Part shown: piece after piece, positions 50,451 through 59,277 of the stretch
How positions within the stretch are numbered: position 1 is the stretch's first letter
Layout of the letters: each line of letters begins with the position of its first letter
NCBI GenBank assembly: GCA_033764965.1
Contig: JANRIN010000030.1
Span: 17,540-81,539 of the forward strand
Source of the DNA: JSC-12 sp033764965
GTDB taxonomy: Bacteria; Cyanobacteriota; Cyanobacteriia; Leptolyngbyales; Leptolyngbyaceae
Length of the DNA stretch: 64,000 nt
Direction of reading: 5' to 3'
Translations under genes and position numbers: made by a program
Notes under the pieces: generated by a model
What the model was told of the DNA's origin: nothing
The model's database searches: none
What the model saw: the letters and a program-made list of their open reading frames with translations, nothing else

Positions 50451-50858
50451 TTAAGCGCCCCGTTGCAGGGATAATTCAACCTGCTTAAACTCTTGCTCCA
50501 ATCGATCTTTCATCTTTTGAGGAACGGGACGATTGGGATAGGACGCATAGTGACCTGCCAGAGAATTCAAGGCAGTCCGCATGGTGGTAAAGGAAGGCAA
50601 CTTAGTGAGTGAACCATCTCGACGATAACGAGAAGCAAAATCGCTAATTAACTTCTTTGCTTCAGCCTGGGCGGGAATTCGTTCTGGTGAATCTTGGGGA
50701 ATTTGCAGCGTTTCTCTCAAACTGTTGATCACCGCGATCGTGTCTTCACTGTACTTTCCGGTGATGCTGATGGAGTCTGCCAAGGCAGGGGAGCATTCAA
50801 TCAAGCCAATGCAGACGACAAGAATCAGTGCCAACCAGCGAGATAAGTAACGCTTCAT
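50451..50858 (-). CDS. psb27: Photosystem II assembly protein Psb27
   Basis: 135 aa. A signal sequence (WLALILVVCIGLIECSPALA) contains a Cys that may be lipidated, as in other cyanobacterial Psb27. The mature four-helix bundle shows YSEDTIAVINSLRETLQIP, LISDFASRYRRDG and ALNSLAGHYASYPNRPVP in order. Psb27 binds CP43 on the lumenal side of PSII assembly intermediates and keeps the manganese site accessible. Monocistronic by context. Confidence 0.93.
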   Translation of the reverse strand: MKRYLSRWLALILVVCIGLIECSPALADSISITGKYSEDTIAVINSLRETLQIPQDSPERIPAQAEAKKLISDFASRYRRDGSLTKLPSFTTMRTALNSLAGHYASYPNRPVPQKMKDRLEQEFKQVELSLQRGA

Positions 50859-50970
50859 AGGTATTCACACAAAAGAGGACAATTTTTTAGAAGATTTACT
50901 TTTGTAAAGTTCAACCTTCCCATCATCCTAGCGTGATTTGGTATCTGAACCGACAGTAATTTGCAAAAAA

Positions 50971-51780
50971 TCAACCGAAACGACCACTGACATATTCCTG
51001 GGTTGCCTTCTTCTTGGGGCTTTGGAAGATTACTTCTGTGCGATCGTACTCCTCAATGAAGCCAGTCCGTTGTCCCTTTTCGTTGGCTTGAACGTTATAA
51101 AAGGCAGTGTAATCGGATGCCCGTGATGCCTGTTGCATATTGTGGGTCACGATCACAATAGTGTAATTTTCCTTCAGTTCTTGAATCAGGTCTTCCACTT
51201 TCAGAGTCGAGATCGGGTCAAGTGCGGCGCAGGGTTCGTCCATCAGGATCACATCTGGCTGAACCGCGATCGCCCGGGCAATACAAAGCCGCTGCTGTTG
51301 TCCACCCGATAAATCGGTTCCCAACACCTTCAGCTTATCCTTCACGTCGTCCCACAATGCTGCCCCTCGTAAAGAGCGCTCCACCAATTCATCCATATCG
51401 CCCTTATACCCTAACAGGCGAGGACCAAAGGCAATGTTGTCATAAATTGATTTTGGGAAGGGGTTGGGACGCTGGAACACCATCCCCACCTGCCGCCGCA
51501 CTTCCACCGGGTCAACATCAGCCGCGTACAAATCCTGACCATGATACAGAATCGTTCCATCAATGTGGAATGACTTGATCAAATCATTCAAGCGGTTGAA
51601 ACAGCGCAAAACCGTACTTTTACCGCAACCAGAGGGACCAATGAACGCTGTAATCGCATTCTTAGGCACATTCAGGTTGACATCGCGGACTGCTAAGAAG
51701 CTACCGTAGTAGATATTCAGGTCTTTCGTTTGAAAAACCGTGTCAGTCTGGAGAGCATTATGCTGGAGATCGGAAGTCAT
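50971..51780 (-). CDS. pstB: Phosphate ABC transporter ATP-binding protein
   Basis: 269 aa. ABC motifs: Walker A GPSGCGKSTVLRC, PstB-specific MVFQRPNPFPKSIYDN, signature LSGGQQQRLCIARA and Walker B ILMDEPCAALDP. It energises high-affinity phosphate uptake with PstC and PstA in the inner membrane. Last gene of pstSCAB, 94 bp after pstA. Confidence 0.96.
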   Translation of the reverse strand: MTSDLQHNALQTDTVFQTKDLNIYYGSFLAVRDVNLNVPKNAITAFIGPSGCGKSTVLRCFNRLNDLIKSFHIDGTILYHGQDLYAADVDPVEVRRQVGMVFQRPNPFPKSIYDNIAFGPRLLGYKGDMDELVERSLRGAALWDDVKDKLKVLGTDLSGGQQQRLCIARAIAVQPDVILMDEPCAALDPISTLKVEDLIQELKENYTIVIVTHNMQQASRASDYTAFYNVQANEKGQRTGFIEEYDRTEVIFQSPKKKATQEYVSGRFG

Positions 51781-51874
51781 AGGTCAAGGTTTGTAGGAGG
51801 TCTGTTTGATCGATCTGGCAAATGGAGCCGTGGGACTTTTAGGGTGAAAGAATCCAAAATTCAACTAACCAGAA

Positions 51875-52801
51875 TTAATTTTTCCGTCGCGTGAGCCAAC
51901 GGGACAAAATATTAGCCGTCAAAACCAGGAACACCAGCACCAAAGCGGCAGCCCAGGCGAGTTCCTGCCAGTTTTTGTAGGGAGTAATAGCAAAGTTATA
52001 AACCAGCACAGACAGCGTAGCAGTAGGCTTCCAGACATCAAAATTCCAGAAGTTGTTAAACAGTGCCGTGAAGATTACCGGAGCCGTTTCCCCCGCTGCC
52101 CGCGCTACAGCCAGCATCACCCCCGTTAAAATAGCGGGAATTGCCGTGGGCAAAATCACTCTGGAGACAGTCTGAAAGTTAGTAGCCCCTAACCCAAAAG
52201 CTGCTTGACGGAGTTCGCCTGACACTGATTCGAGCGCCTCCGTAGCTGTTCTTACAATGGTCGGCAACATTAGTACAGCCAAGGCAACACCAGCGGCGAC
52301 AGCGGAGTAGGATCTAGGAAAACCAGGAAACCAAGTGGGTAAACCTAAGATAATTACCCCGTAAGCGAATACCCCCATCACGATCGAGGGCACCCCGCTC
52401 AAAACGTTGGTCATGAAGTTCACGCCATTTGCCATTTTGGTATCTCGTGCAAACTCAGACAAGTAGATGGCAGCAAGTACGCCAAACGGAATGCTAATAA
52501 GTGAGGCAATCCCAACCGTCATGAAGGTTCCCACGATCGCGTTACCAAATCCACCGGAGTTGAATTGAGGTGAGGTGGGCTGGAAAGGGGGAGGAGGCAA
52601 TTGGGTGAACAACTGAGGTCCCAATCTTGCACTGCCGTTGATCAGTACATAGAACATGACCGCAATCAACGGAATTAAAGCAACAACTGCACAGGCAAAC
52701 GCAAGACCTGTCATCACATTCGAAAAAATCGTCTTGGATGACATGGCACGCTTCAAACTTCTGCCAGTTGCCAGGGAGGAAGGAAAGTCTGGGCTAGTCA
52801 T
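51875..52801 (-). CDS. pstA: Phosphate ABC transporter permease PstA
   Basis: 308 aa with six membrane helices. The EAA-type cytoplasmic loop is LRQAAFGLGATNFQTVSRVILP. The C-terminal half carries the PstA-type GVMLAVARAAGETAPVIFTAL. The N-terminal helix is FACAVVALIPLIAVMFYVLI. It forms the channel with PstC. Third gene of the operon. Confidence 0.95.
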   Translation of the reverse strand: MTSPDFPSSLATGRSLKRAMSSKTIFSNVMTGLAFACAVVALIPLIAVMFYVLINGSARLGPQLFTQLPPPPFQPTSPQFNSGGFGNAIVGTFMTVGIASLISIPFGVLAAIYLSEFARDTKMANGVNFMTNVLSGVPSIVMGVFAYGVIILGLPTWFPGFPRSYSAVAAGVALAVLMLPTIVRTATEALESVSGELRQAAFGLGATNFQTVSRVILPTAIPAILTGVMLAVARAAGETAPVIFTALFNNFWNFDVWKPTATLSVLVYNFAITPYKNWQELAWAAALVLVFLVLTANILSRWLTRRKN

Positions 52802-52899
52802 ACTGACTTCTCATGCAGCTTAAACAATACTGGAACGAAAATAAAAAGCGGGCAAAGACTGGAAGCAATCATGACCTAGAAACGAGGGTTGAAACAGTC

Positions 52900-53871
52900 C
52901 TAAATCTTCTTGATTTCAACTCGCCGAACGAAGACTTCTGCGATGATGTTCACGATCAAGGTCAACCCAAACAGAACCAGAGCAGCATACATTAAGGACG
53001 AGACTTGAAAACCGTCTGCTTCGGCAAACTGGTTTGCCAGCAGGGAGGCGATCGTGGAGCCTTGGGCAAACAAAGAGGGAGATGGATTACTGGAGTTACC
53101 AATCAACATGGTGACTGCCATCGTTTCTCCCATCGCCCGCCCCAGCGCCAGCATCACTCCCCCGATGATTCCAGAAATCGCAGTTGGGATAATCACCTGG
53201 AACAGCGTTTCCCAACGAGTGGCACCCAAGCCATAGGCAGCTTGCCGTAAATCGGGAGATACTCCCACCAAAGAATCTCGCGAAATGGCGGCAATGATAG
53301 GCAAAATCATAATTGCCAGGACGATAGACGCGATGTAAACGCCGCGACCAGTTGGAGGCGTGCTGAACAAAGGAATCCACCCCAGGTTTTGGTAGAACCA
53401 TGTGGCAGGACCTTGCAGAAGCGGAGCCAACACAAAAATGCCCCACAACCCATAAATTACGCTGGGAATCGCAGCTAGTAGCTCCACCATAAACACCAGG
53501 GGTTGTTGAATTCGAGGTGGCAGAAAATCTTCACTCAGCACGATCGCCACACCCAAACCAATCGGCACAGCAATGAGCAACGCCAGGAATGCGGTGATCA
53601 GAGTTCCATAAATTTGAGTCCAGGCACCGTAGATGTCCTCAACTGGGTTCCAGCGGCTACTAAATAAAAAACCAATGCCAAATTTCTGAATTGACGGGAT
53701 AGCTTGAATGCCGACTTGAAACGCGATCGCGAGCAGGGTAACTCCCACCCCAACACCAAAAATAGCGGTTAGCCACTTAAACCCCTGGTCAATCAAGCGC
53801 GATGCCTGGTTGCGCTGATAACACATCCCCTGGGTATTGTCTGCTGAAGTCATAAATTCAACTACTGCCAA
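52900..53871 (-). CDS. pstC: Phosphate ABC transporter permease PstC
   Basis: 323 aa with six membrane helices. PstC motifs: FLFSSRWNPVEDIYGAWTQIYGTLITAF in order, LRQAAYGLGATRWETLFQVIIP (EAA loop) and GVMLALGRAMGETMAVTMLIGNS in order. It pairs with PstA. It follows pstS by 152 bp, a gap that contains a perfect 14-bp hairpin. Confidence 0.95.
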   Translation of the reverse strand: MAVVEFMTSADNTQGMCYQRNQASRLIDQGFKWLTAIFGVGVGVTLLAIAFQVGIQAIPSIQKFGIGFLFSSRWNPVEDIYGAWTQIYGTLITAFLALLIAVPIGLGVAIVLSEDFLPPRIQQPLVFMVELLAAIPSVIYGLWGIFVLAPLLQGPATWFYQNLGWIPLFSTPPTGRGVYIASIVLAIMILPIIAAISRDSLVGVSPDLRQAAYGLGATRWETLFQVIIPTAISGIIGGVMLALGRAMGETMAVTMLIGNSSNPSPSLFAQGSTIASLLANQFAEADGFQVSSLMYAALVLFGLTLIVNIIAEVFVRRVEIKKI

Positions 53872-53977
53872 ATTCTATGAATGGACGAAAACCTTTTGCC
53901 AAAATGAATGTGAAAGCATTCCTGCTGGTCTGGACTGGTATCAGCAAAACTACCCAGCAAAACTTAGCAACAGAATA

Positions 53978-54015
53978 ACTATCTGCTCCAGAAAATTTCA
54001 CCTGGAGCAGATAGT
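53978..54015 (-). promoter_or_regulatory. Perfect 14-bp hairpin between pstS and pstC
   Basis: ACTATCTGCTCCAG pairs exactly with CTGGAGCAGATAGT around a 10-base loop, 9 bp after the pstS stop. There is no long U-run on the minus strand, so it more likely protects pstS mRNA from 3' decay or gives partial termination. Both would yield more PstS than permease. Confidence 0.65.
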
Positions 54016-54023
54016 CCATAGAC

Positions 54024-55124
54024 CTACTTGGAAGCAACCTTGATCGTATCAAGCTTTGAAGCGACTTCGGTGACTAGGGCATCTGGGAGGGGGATGTAGC
54101 CCAACTCAGTTGCCGTTGCTTTGCCATCCTTCAGCGCCCAGTTCACGACCTTCTTCAAGGTTTCGCCTTTGGTGGCATCTTTATAATTCTCGTACAGCAA
54201 CATATAAGTCAGACTGACGATTGGGTAAGCATCCTTGGCTTCTGGATCGGGAACCGAAACAACCAGGTTGGCATCTGGTTTAGCTCCTTCCAGTGCTTTG
54301 GCAGCAGCATCGGGACTGGGGGTAATGAATTCACCCGCTTTGTTCTGGATGGTCGCCATTTTCAGCTTGACTTCCTGAGCGTTGGAGAACTCTGTGTATC
54401 CGATCGCTCCGGGGGTTTGCTGAATTGCCGCTGTCACCCCTTCGTTCCCTTTTGCACCAGTGCCAGTGGGCCATTCGATCGACTTACCAGAACCCGCCTT
54501 CCAGTTGGGGCAAGCTTTCTCTACGTGCTTGGTGAAAACGGCAGTGGTGCCGCTACCATCAGAGCGATGGGTAAAGGCGATCGGAGCACTCGGTAATGTT
54601 ACCCCTGAATTATCCTTCGCAATCTTTGGATCGTTCCAGGACTTGATTGATCCGTCCAAAATTCCACAATAAGCCTCGCGCGAAAGCTTCAAGTTATCCA
54701 CTCCATCCAGGTTGTAAGCCAGAACCACAAAGATGCCAGTGGTGGGAACTTGAACTGGTCCAGCCCCACGATCGGCGGGAAACTTTGCGCGATCGGCATC
54801 CTTCAGGGGATCATCCGATGCACCAAAATCAACCGTTTGCTCTAGAAATTGCTTGACTCCAGCACCACTACCAACCGACTGATAGCTAATCTGAACAGCC
54901 GGATCAACAGCACGATAATCCGCGAACCAGCGCTGATATAAGGGGTTCGGTGCCGTTGCACCCGCTCCACTAATGGAAATTGTGCCACCTGAACTGGTAG
55001 CAGGGCTTTCATTTGCCCCCGGAGCGCTAGGGGGAGAGCTTGGAGCGCAGGATGCAAGTCCCGCAGCTAAGGCGATCGCGGATGCTGAAAATGCCCAGTG
55101 TTTTACCTGCAACAAGGAAACCAT
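54024..55124 (-). CDS. pstS: Phosphate-binding protein PstS
   Basis: 366 aa lipoprotein. The lipobox is LAAGLASC (Cys near residue 27), followed by a Ser/Pro/Gly-rich spacer. The phosphate-binding core shows ISGAGATAPNPLYQRWFADY, DFGASDDPL and HRSDGSGTTAVFTKH. It captures periplasmic phosphate for PstCAB. First gene of pstSCAB, with a Pho-box-like direct repeat 45 bp upstream. Confidence 0.95.
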   Translation of the reverse strand: MVSLLQVKHWAFSASAIALAAGLASCAPSSPPSAPGANESPATSSGGTISISGAGATAPNPLYQRWFADYRAVDPAVQISYQSVGSGAGVKQFLEQTVDFGASDDPLKDADRAKFPADRGAGPVQVPTTGIFVVLAYNLDGVDNLKLSREAYCGILDGSIKSWNDPKIAKDNSGVTLPSAPIAFTHRSDGSGTTAVFTKHVEKACPNWKAGSGKSIEWPTGTGAKGNEGVTAAIQQTPGAIGYTEFSNAQEVKLKMATIQNKAGEFITPSPDAAAKALEGAKPDANLVVSVPDPEAKDAYPIVSLTYMLLYENYKDATKGETLKKVVNWALKDGKATATELGYIPLPDALVTEVASKLDTIKVASK

Positions 55125-55168
55125 AACCTCGTGATCTCACAATGCGACTCCATAACCCTACAACCCCT

Positions 55169-55187
55169 CAGTAAAGGGAAGGTTAAG
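55169..55187 (-). promoter_or_regulatory. Pho-box-like direct repeat upstream of pstS
   Basis: On the minus strand CTTAACCT-TCC-CTTTACTG: two 8-base repeats with an 11-base period, the first a perfect cyanobacterial Pho-box unit. Likely SphR/PhoB binding under phosphate starvation. Confidence 0.6.
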
Positions 55188-55302
55188 TTATTGCGATCGG
55201 GCATTCTAAACTGCCACATTTGTAGCTTCCAATACTGTTTGTATCAATTCCACTTCTGACGAGAGAAATTGGCACCGCGATCGTCAGATTTCAATTGCGT
55301 CC

Positions 55303-55878
55303 CTAAGCGCAAATTACCTGGCGCATTTTACGCATATTGGCAGGTAAATCGAGGTGAATCGCCTGCTGAATCACCATACTTGGAATCGGAATTAACGGGG
55401 TTGCCTGCACGTAATAAGTGAGCAGGGTTCCTTCCCCATGAGTTCTCAAGCGGAGATCCGCTGCAAAATCCTGGAAGCTACCTGATTCCAGGCGAAACTG
55501 AATGCGTCGCTCCAATGTTTCTACCACTCGTAAATAAGCTTTGACCTGGATGTGTAGAAACAAGAAACTTTTGCTGGCGGCTTGATAGAGCCTTTTTTCA
55601 ATTACAGCATCGGCTGGATGTGGGTTTTCAGTACTTAAGAGGTGACTTTGGGTAATGTCTATAAAGTACTGCTGCCAACGGGGGTAATCGGTTAATTGCT
55701 GCCAAACGTGCGGACGGGGACGAGGAACATACATTTGTGCCATGACTGCTGCCCCCCACGCGGTATGAGCTTTAGTTTCCAACAAGACTTCTCCCCTCAG
55801 TAAAGCAGTTTGATAGTTGCTTGAAGGTAGAGATTGAGGACAGGAAACGTTGCGGTTAGGGGTAAAGATGGCAGGCAT
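55303..55878 (-). CDS. SRPBCC/START-like domain protein
   Basis: 191 aa from the ATG at 55878; the frame stays open to 56016 with AAGGAG 12 bases before the chosen start. The fold is suggested by AAVMAQMYVPRPRPHVWQQLTDYPRWQQYF in order, an aromatic-rich opening helix typical of SRPBCC (polyketide cyclase/START) proteins. The C-terminal long helix is PSMVIQQAIHLDLPANMRKMRQ. These proteins bind hydrophobic ligands; which one is unknown. It could belong to the DUF1997-related group. Confidence 0.65.
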   Translation of the reverse strand: MPAIFTPNRNVSCPQSLPSSNYQTALLRGEVLLETKAHTAWGAAVMAQMYVPRPRPHVWQQLTDYPRWQQYFIDITQSHLLSTENPHPADAVIEKRLYQAASKSFLFLHIQVKAYLRVVETLERRIQFRLESGSFQDFAADLRLRTHGEGTLLTYYVQATPLIPIPSMVIQQAIHLDLPANMRKMRQVICA

Positions 55879-56090
55879 TCTGGTTTGTGACTCCTTACTG
55901 AGAGGAACAAGCAATCCCTTCAACTGAATTTTGATGATTGATTGCGATCGATGGGCGATATAGGAACTTCCCAAAGCGTACCCTGGTTTTGTGAAAAGAT
56001 GTTGCGTGAGACTCACCAGGAGTGTGAAGATCTGGAAAATATACGGCTTGAATTGTGTGTAGATCTACGTTTAGTTAGGAATTCTGGCTT

Positions 56091-56288
56091 GTGCATGAAC
56101 CCGTCAACCTCGCCCTTCGGATCGTCCTTCATATTGTTGGAATTCTGCTGGTGATGATGGCAATCCTGATTCTGCTGAAAGGATTGGGCTTACTCCCAAC
56201 GATTCCTGAATATGTCGTGTGGGCATTAATCCTACTTGCTTTAGGAACTGGCATTATTGGAGGACTTCGCAGCAGTGGTCGCAAGTGA
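56091..56288 (+). CDS. Small two-helix membrane protein, 65 aa
   Basis: Begins at a GTG preceded by TTAGGA. Two hydrophobic helices (VLHIVGILLVMMAILILLKGL and VVWALILLALGTGIIGGL) are separated by a short PTIPEY loop, with a basic tail (RSSGRK). No family name is known to me. It lies 48 bp before another similar micro-protein with the same orientation. Confidence 0.6.
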   Translation: MHEPVNLALRIVLHIVGILLVMMAILILLKGLGLLPTIPEYVVWALILLALGTGIIGGLRSSGRK

Positions 56289-56336
56289 ATACAGCGCGTT
56301 GAGACTAGCTACTTGCAACAAAGAGGGGCATAGTTC

Positions 56337-56507
56337 GTGACAAAGCATTTTAAGACAACCACACTGATCTTCCTGAGTGTGTTGGGGTTTACATTACTGA
56401 TCTGGGTACTTCGAGGAGTAACGCTGCTGGGCTTTATTCCGGGGGGTATTCTTTGGGTACTGATTTTTGCCTGCATTCTCCTGGCGGTGATCAGTAATAT
56501 ACGTTAA
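56337..56507 (+). CDS. Small membrane protein, 56 aa, overlapping a convergent gene
   Basis: GTG start at 56337 with AGAGGGG 9 bases upstream. Sequence opens MTKHFKTTTLIFLSVLGF, then a second hydrophobic stretch after GFIPGGILWVLI. Two membrane helices with a Gly-Phe-Ile-Pro-Gly-Gly turn. Its last 114 bases overlap the 3' end of the opposite-strand YihY gene. It resembles the preceding 65-aa protein in layout and may be a paralogue. Too short for usual length cut-offs. Confidence 0.55.
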   Translation: MTKHFKTTTLIFLSVLGFTLLIWVLRGVTLLGFIPGGILWVLIFACILLAVISNIR

Positions 56508-57428
56508 CGCCTGGGCATCCTTTGCTCGACTCTGCCGCATCCGTTCTCCCACCGTAACGTTGAGCTGTGCCCCAATCAGCATTGTCAGCGCTCCCAGTTG
56601 CAGCCACAGCAACAACACCACGATCGCCCCTACAGTTCCATAAACCCGGTTGTAGTTGCCAAAGTTCAGGACATAAAGCCGGAAAATCCCAGAAAATAGT
56701 GCCCAAAAAATTGTTGCCAGAATTGCTCCGGGCAAAATGGGAATTTCTCTCAATCGCCGACTGGGACCAAAGCGATAAACAAAGGCAAACCCAAGCGCCA
56801 CCATCCCCAGAGCGATCGGCATACTCAGCCTTGACCAGAGTGTGAGTACGCCAGGTTCAATAAAGCCGGGACGTTGAGAGATCGTGCCGACAATTTGTTC
56901 ACCCTGAGTTGCGAGTAGCTTCACCAGAAGATCGCTAACAAACACCATCACCGAAGCCGCAACCAGCAGCAGAATAGTGCCAAAGGTTAGCCCGATGGAG
57001 ATGAGCTTGGCTTTCCAGAACGGTCGGGTCAGCGGCGAGGGCACCTGGTGAATTTGATCCAGCGCACTCATGGTTGAACTAATGGCACCCGATGCAATCC
57101 AAATGGCGGCAATAAAGCTCACAGACAATAAACCTTGACTGCTGGCAGGGCTAAGTTCGTGAATAAAACTTTCGATAATATTGAGAACTTCCTGGGGTGC
57201 ATACTGAATCAGTTGTTCACTCAAGTTTTCCAGAGTTTTTTGGGATGAGCCAACCATCCCCACTACGGTTAGCAGGGCAACGATCGCTGGAAACAATGCC
57301 AGGATGGAATTGAAGGCGATCTCAGCAGCTAATCCTGGGAGCCGCTGTTGCCCAGAGCGAACAATGATTTCTCTAACAGTAGAAAAGTTCAGGTGTCGAA
57401 AAAAGCGAACAAATCGAGTGTTTCGCAT
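56394..57428 (-). CDS. YihY/virulence factor BrkB family membrane protein
   Basis: 344 aa with six membrane helices. Family motifs: AAEIAFNSILALFPAIVALLTVVG (in order) near residue 34, IWIASGAISSTMSALDQIHQV and a GTVGAIVVLLLWLQLGALTMLIGAQLN block in order. The polar C-terminal 50 residues (after VGERMRQSRAKD) are encoded in the overlap with the opposite-strand micro-ORF. Function is unknown; it was once misnamed ribonuclease BN. Confidence 0.9.
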   Translation of the reverse strand: MRNTRFVRFFRHLNFSTVREIIVRSGQQRLPGLAAEIAFNSILALFPAIVALLTVVGMVGSSQKTLENLSEQLIQYAPQEVLNIIESFIHELSPASSQGLLSVSFIAAIWIASGAISSTMSALDQIHQVPSPLTRPFWKAKLISIGLTFGTILLLVAASVMVFVSDLLVKLLATQGEQIVGTISQRPGFIEPGVLTLWSRLSMPIALGMVALGFAFVYRFGPSRRLREIPILPGAILATIFWALFSGIFRLYVLNFGNYNRVYGTVGAIVVLLLWLQLGALTMLIGAQLNVTVGERMRQSRAKDAQALTYITDHRQENAGKNQYPKNTPRNKAQQRYSSKYPDQ

Positions 57429-57708
57429 TGTTGAAATGCCTTTTTTGCCAGGAAGGCTGAGGTAGAGCTTTGGTCAGAACGCTTAGGACAAGGAAAAGCT
57501 GTATCGCTAATGCTGGGTAAACGTTCTGACTTGCCTTCGCCACGTTACCTATGGCTACGGCTGTAAAATCGGCGATCGCGTCTACGATAAACCATTCCGC
57601 CAAATTCAGCTTGAATCCTTAGAACAGTTTTCTGCACGTCTACTGTCTCTTGACTGAGATAATCAGGAAGTCGAACGACGACCAGGTTTGCTCGTGGGAG
57701 GTTTGCTG

Positions 57709-58119
57709 ATGGGACAGTACGAACGGTTAATCATGATGGCAGAAGATGAATTAACCCAATACAGCACCGATGCCCGGAAGCTGGAAAAATTACGGCAGAA
57801 GATTGGTTTATCCGTGCCTGTAGCTGAACAGCAACAAATTAAAGCAACCCTGCTGGCAGAAATCCCCACTGATCCCATCAGCACCATCATTATGAATCAA
57901 CGGCAGGCAGCCGCTTTGCCCTTCTGGGGAATCGCCGGACTGGGGATGCTATTGGGCATTTCGATGCTGCAACCGTTGGATTTTATCGCCACTGGCATTG
58001 GAGTCACGATCGCGATCTCCATTCAGCGCTATGGCTGGAAACTGGAAGCAAAACGCCTCGTCCTGCAAACCCTGTTGGACATGGAAGCTGCAACGATAAA
58101 TCAGGATAAAGGGGCGTAG
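57709..58119 (+). CDS. Hypothetical membrane protein, 136 aa
   Basis: Starts at the ATG at 57709 with GGAGG 7 bases upstream; a TTG at 57688 is also in frame. The N-terminal half is helical and charged (YERLIMMAEDELTQYSTDARKLEKLRQKIG in order). Two membrane segments follow (LPFWGIAGLGMLLGISML and LDFIATGIGVTIAISI), then a basic helix. No family recognised. A mobile-element-like repeat begins 4 bp after its stop. Confidence 0.6.
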   Translation: MGQYERLIMMAEDELTQYSTDARKLEKLRQKIGLSVPVAEQQQIKATLLAEIPTDPISTIIMNQRQAAALPFWGIAGLGMLLGISMLQPLDFIATGIGVTIAISIQRYGWKLEAKRLVLQTLLDMEAATINQDKGA

Positions 58120-58123
58120 GGGT

Positions 58124-58270
58124 TAGGCTGTGTTTTAAAACCTTCTAGTCATCTCAGTGCTGAGTGGAGATCCCCCTAAATCCCCCTTCAAAAGGGGGAC
58201 TTTGAACGGTTCGGCTCCCTCCTTTTTAAGGAGGGTTGGGGAGGATCAAAGGGTTTTAAAACACGCCCTA
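58124..58270. mobile_element. MITE-like non-autonomous element with terminal inverted repeats
   Basis: About 147 bp. Left end TAGGCTGTGTTTTAAAACCTT mirrors right end AAGGGTTTTAAAACACGCCCTA with only two or three mismatches. The interior is a nested imperfect inverted repeat of purine/pyrimidine runs (GATCCCCC ... GGGGAGGATC). No ORF inside. It lies 74 bp before rsmI. Confidence 0.65.
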
Positions 58271-58343
58271 GTATTCCCTAGTTGAAATAACAGTTAGACT
58301 TAGCTGTTGGAATTTTCGATACAACTTCAACGTCTTTAGAACT

Positions 58344-59210
58344 GTGGTTTCCAATGAAAAGTTTTGCAAACCTGGAACGCTGTATCTGGTCGGCACACCG
58401 ATCGGGAATTTGGAAGATATGACGTTTCGGGCGGTACGGATCTTGCAAGCAGTGGACGCGATCGCGGCTGAGGATACACGCCACACAGGGAAATTGCTTC
58501 AACACTTCCAAATCACCACGCCGCAAATTAGTTATCACGAACATAATCAAAAATCGCGCATTCCAGAAATTGTGCGGCGATTGCAACAGGGACAAGCGAT
58601 CGCCCTCGTCACAGATGCCGGAATGCCGGGAATTTCTGATCCAGGCTATGAATTGGTGCAAGCCTGTGTTGCGGAAAAGATTCCCGTTGTGCCCATTCCC
58701 GGTTCAACAGCGGCAATTGCAGCCCTGGTTGCGTCTGGGTTGCCTAGCGATCGCTTTGTGTTTGAAGGCTTTTTAGCCAATATTAGCTCGACCAAACGCC
58801 GGGAACGATTAGCCGAACTTCAAGCCGAAACCCGCACGCTGGTTTTTTACGAAGCCCCCCATCGCCTGCGCCAAGCTTTACAGGAAATGGCAGACGTGTT
58901 TGGCAGCGATCGCCAGGTTGTCACCGCCCGTGAACTCACGAAATTGCATGAAGAATTTTGGCGCGGAACATTAGAAGAAGCGATCGCGCACTATACCACT
59001 CGCGAACCTACAGGAGAATTCACTTTGGTTGTTGCCGGAGCCGAACTCAGCCAACCCGTTCTGTCTGAAGCGGCACTCATCGCCGAACTGCAAGACTTAC
59101 TCAAACAAGGGTTATCTCGCTCCCAGGCAAGCCGTCAACTGGCACAACAAACTTCTCTCCCACGACGACAGATCTACCAATTAGCGCTGTCGATCGCGGA
59201 TGCTCTCTAG
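58344..59210 (+). CDS. rsmI: 16S rRNA (cytidine-1402-2'-O)-methyltransferase
   Basis: 288 aa from the GTG at 58344. It 2'-O-methylates C1402 in the ribosomal P site using S-adenosylmethionine. The tetrapyrrole-methylase fold is visible: LYLVGTPIGNLEDMTFRAVR, AAEDTRHTGKLL, ALVTDAGMPGISDPGYELV and PIPGSTAAIAALVASGLP, all in order. The C-terminal domain ends in LSRSQASRQLAQQTSLPRRQIY. Confidence 0.95.
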   Translation: MVSNEKFCKPGTLYLVGTPIGNLEDMTFRAVRILQAVDAIAAEDTRHTGKLLQHFQITTPQISYHEHNQKSRIPEIVRRLQQGQAIALVTDAGMPGISDPGYELVQACVAEKIPVVPIPGSTAAIAALVASGLPSDRFVFEGFLANISSTKRRERLAELQAETRTLVFYEAPHRLRQALQEMADVFGSDRQVVTARELTKLHEEFWRGTLEEAIAHYTTREPTGEFTLVVAGAELSQPVLSEAALIAELQDLLKQGLSRSQASRQLAQQTSLPRRQIYQLALSIADAL

Positions 59211-59277
59211 AAATCCGATTTCTGATGCAGCGTGACCGAAATTGATAACCGCAGGAAAAATCGGTTTTCTGAACAAG

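Noticed and set aside
57500..57660. Open stretch ending in QIQLESLEQFSARLLSLD upstream of the 136-aa gene
   Set aside because: It reads like a protein C-terminus but has no start codon and no upstream continuation. A decayed gene fragment is possible but cannot be supported.
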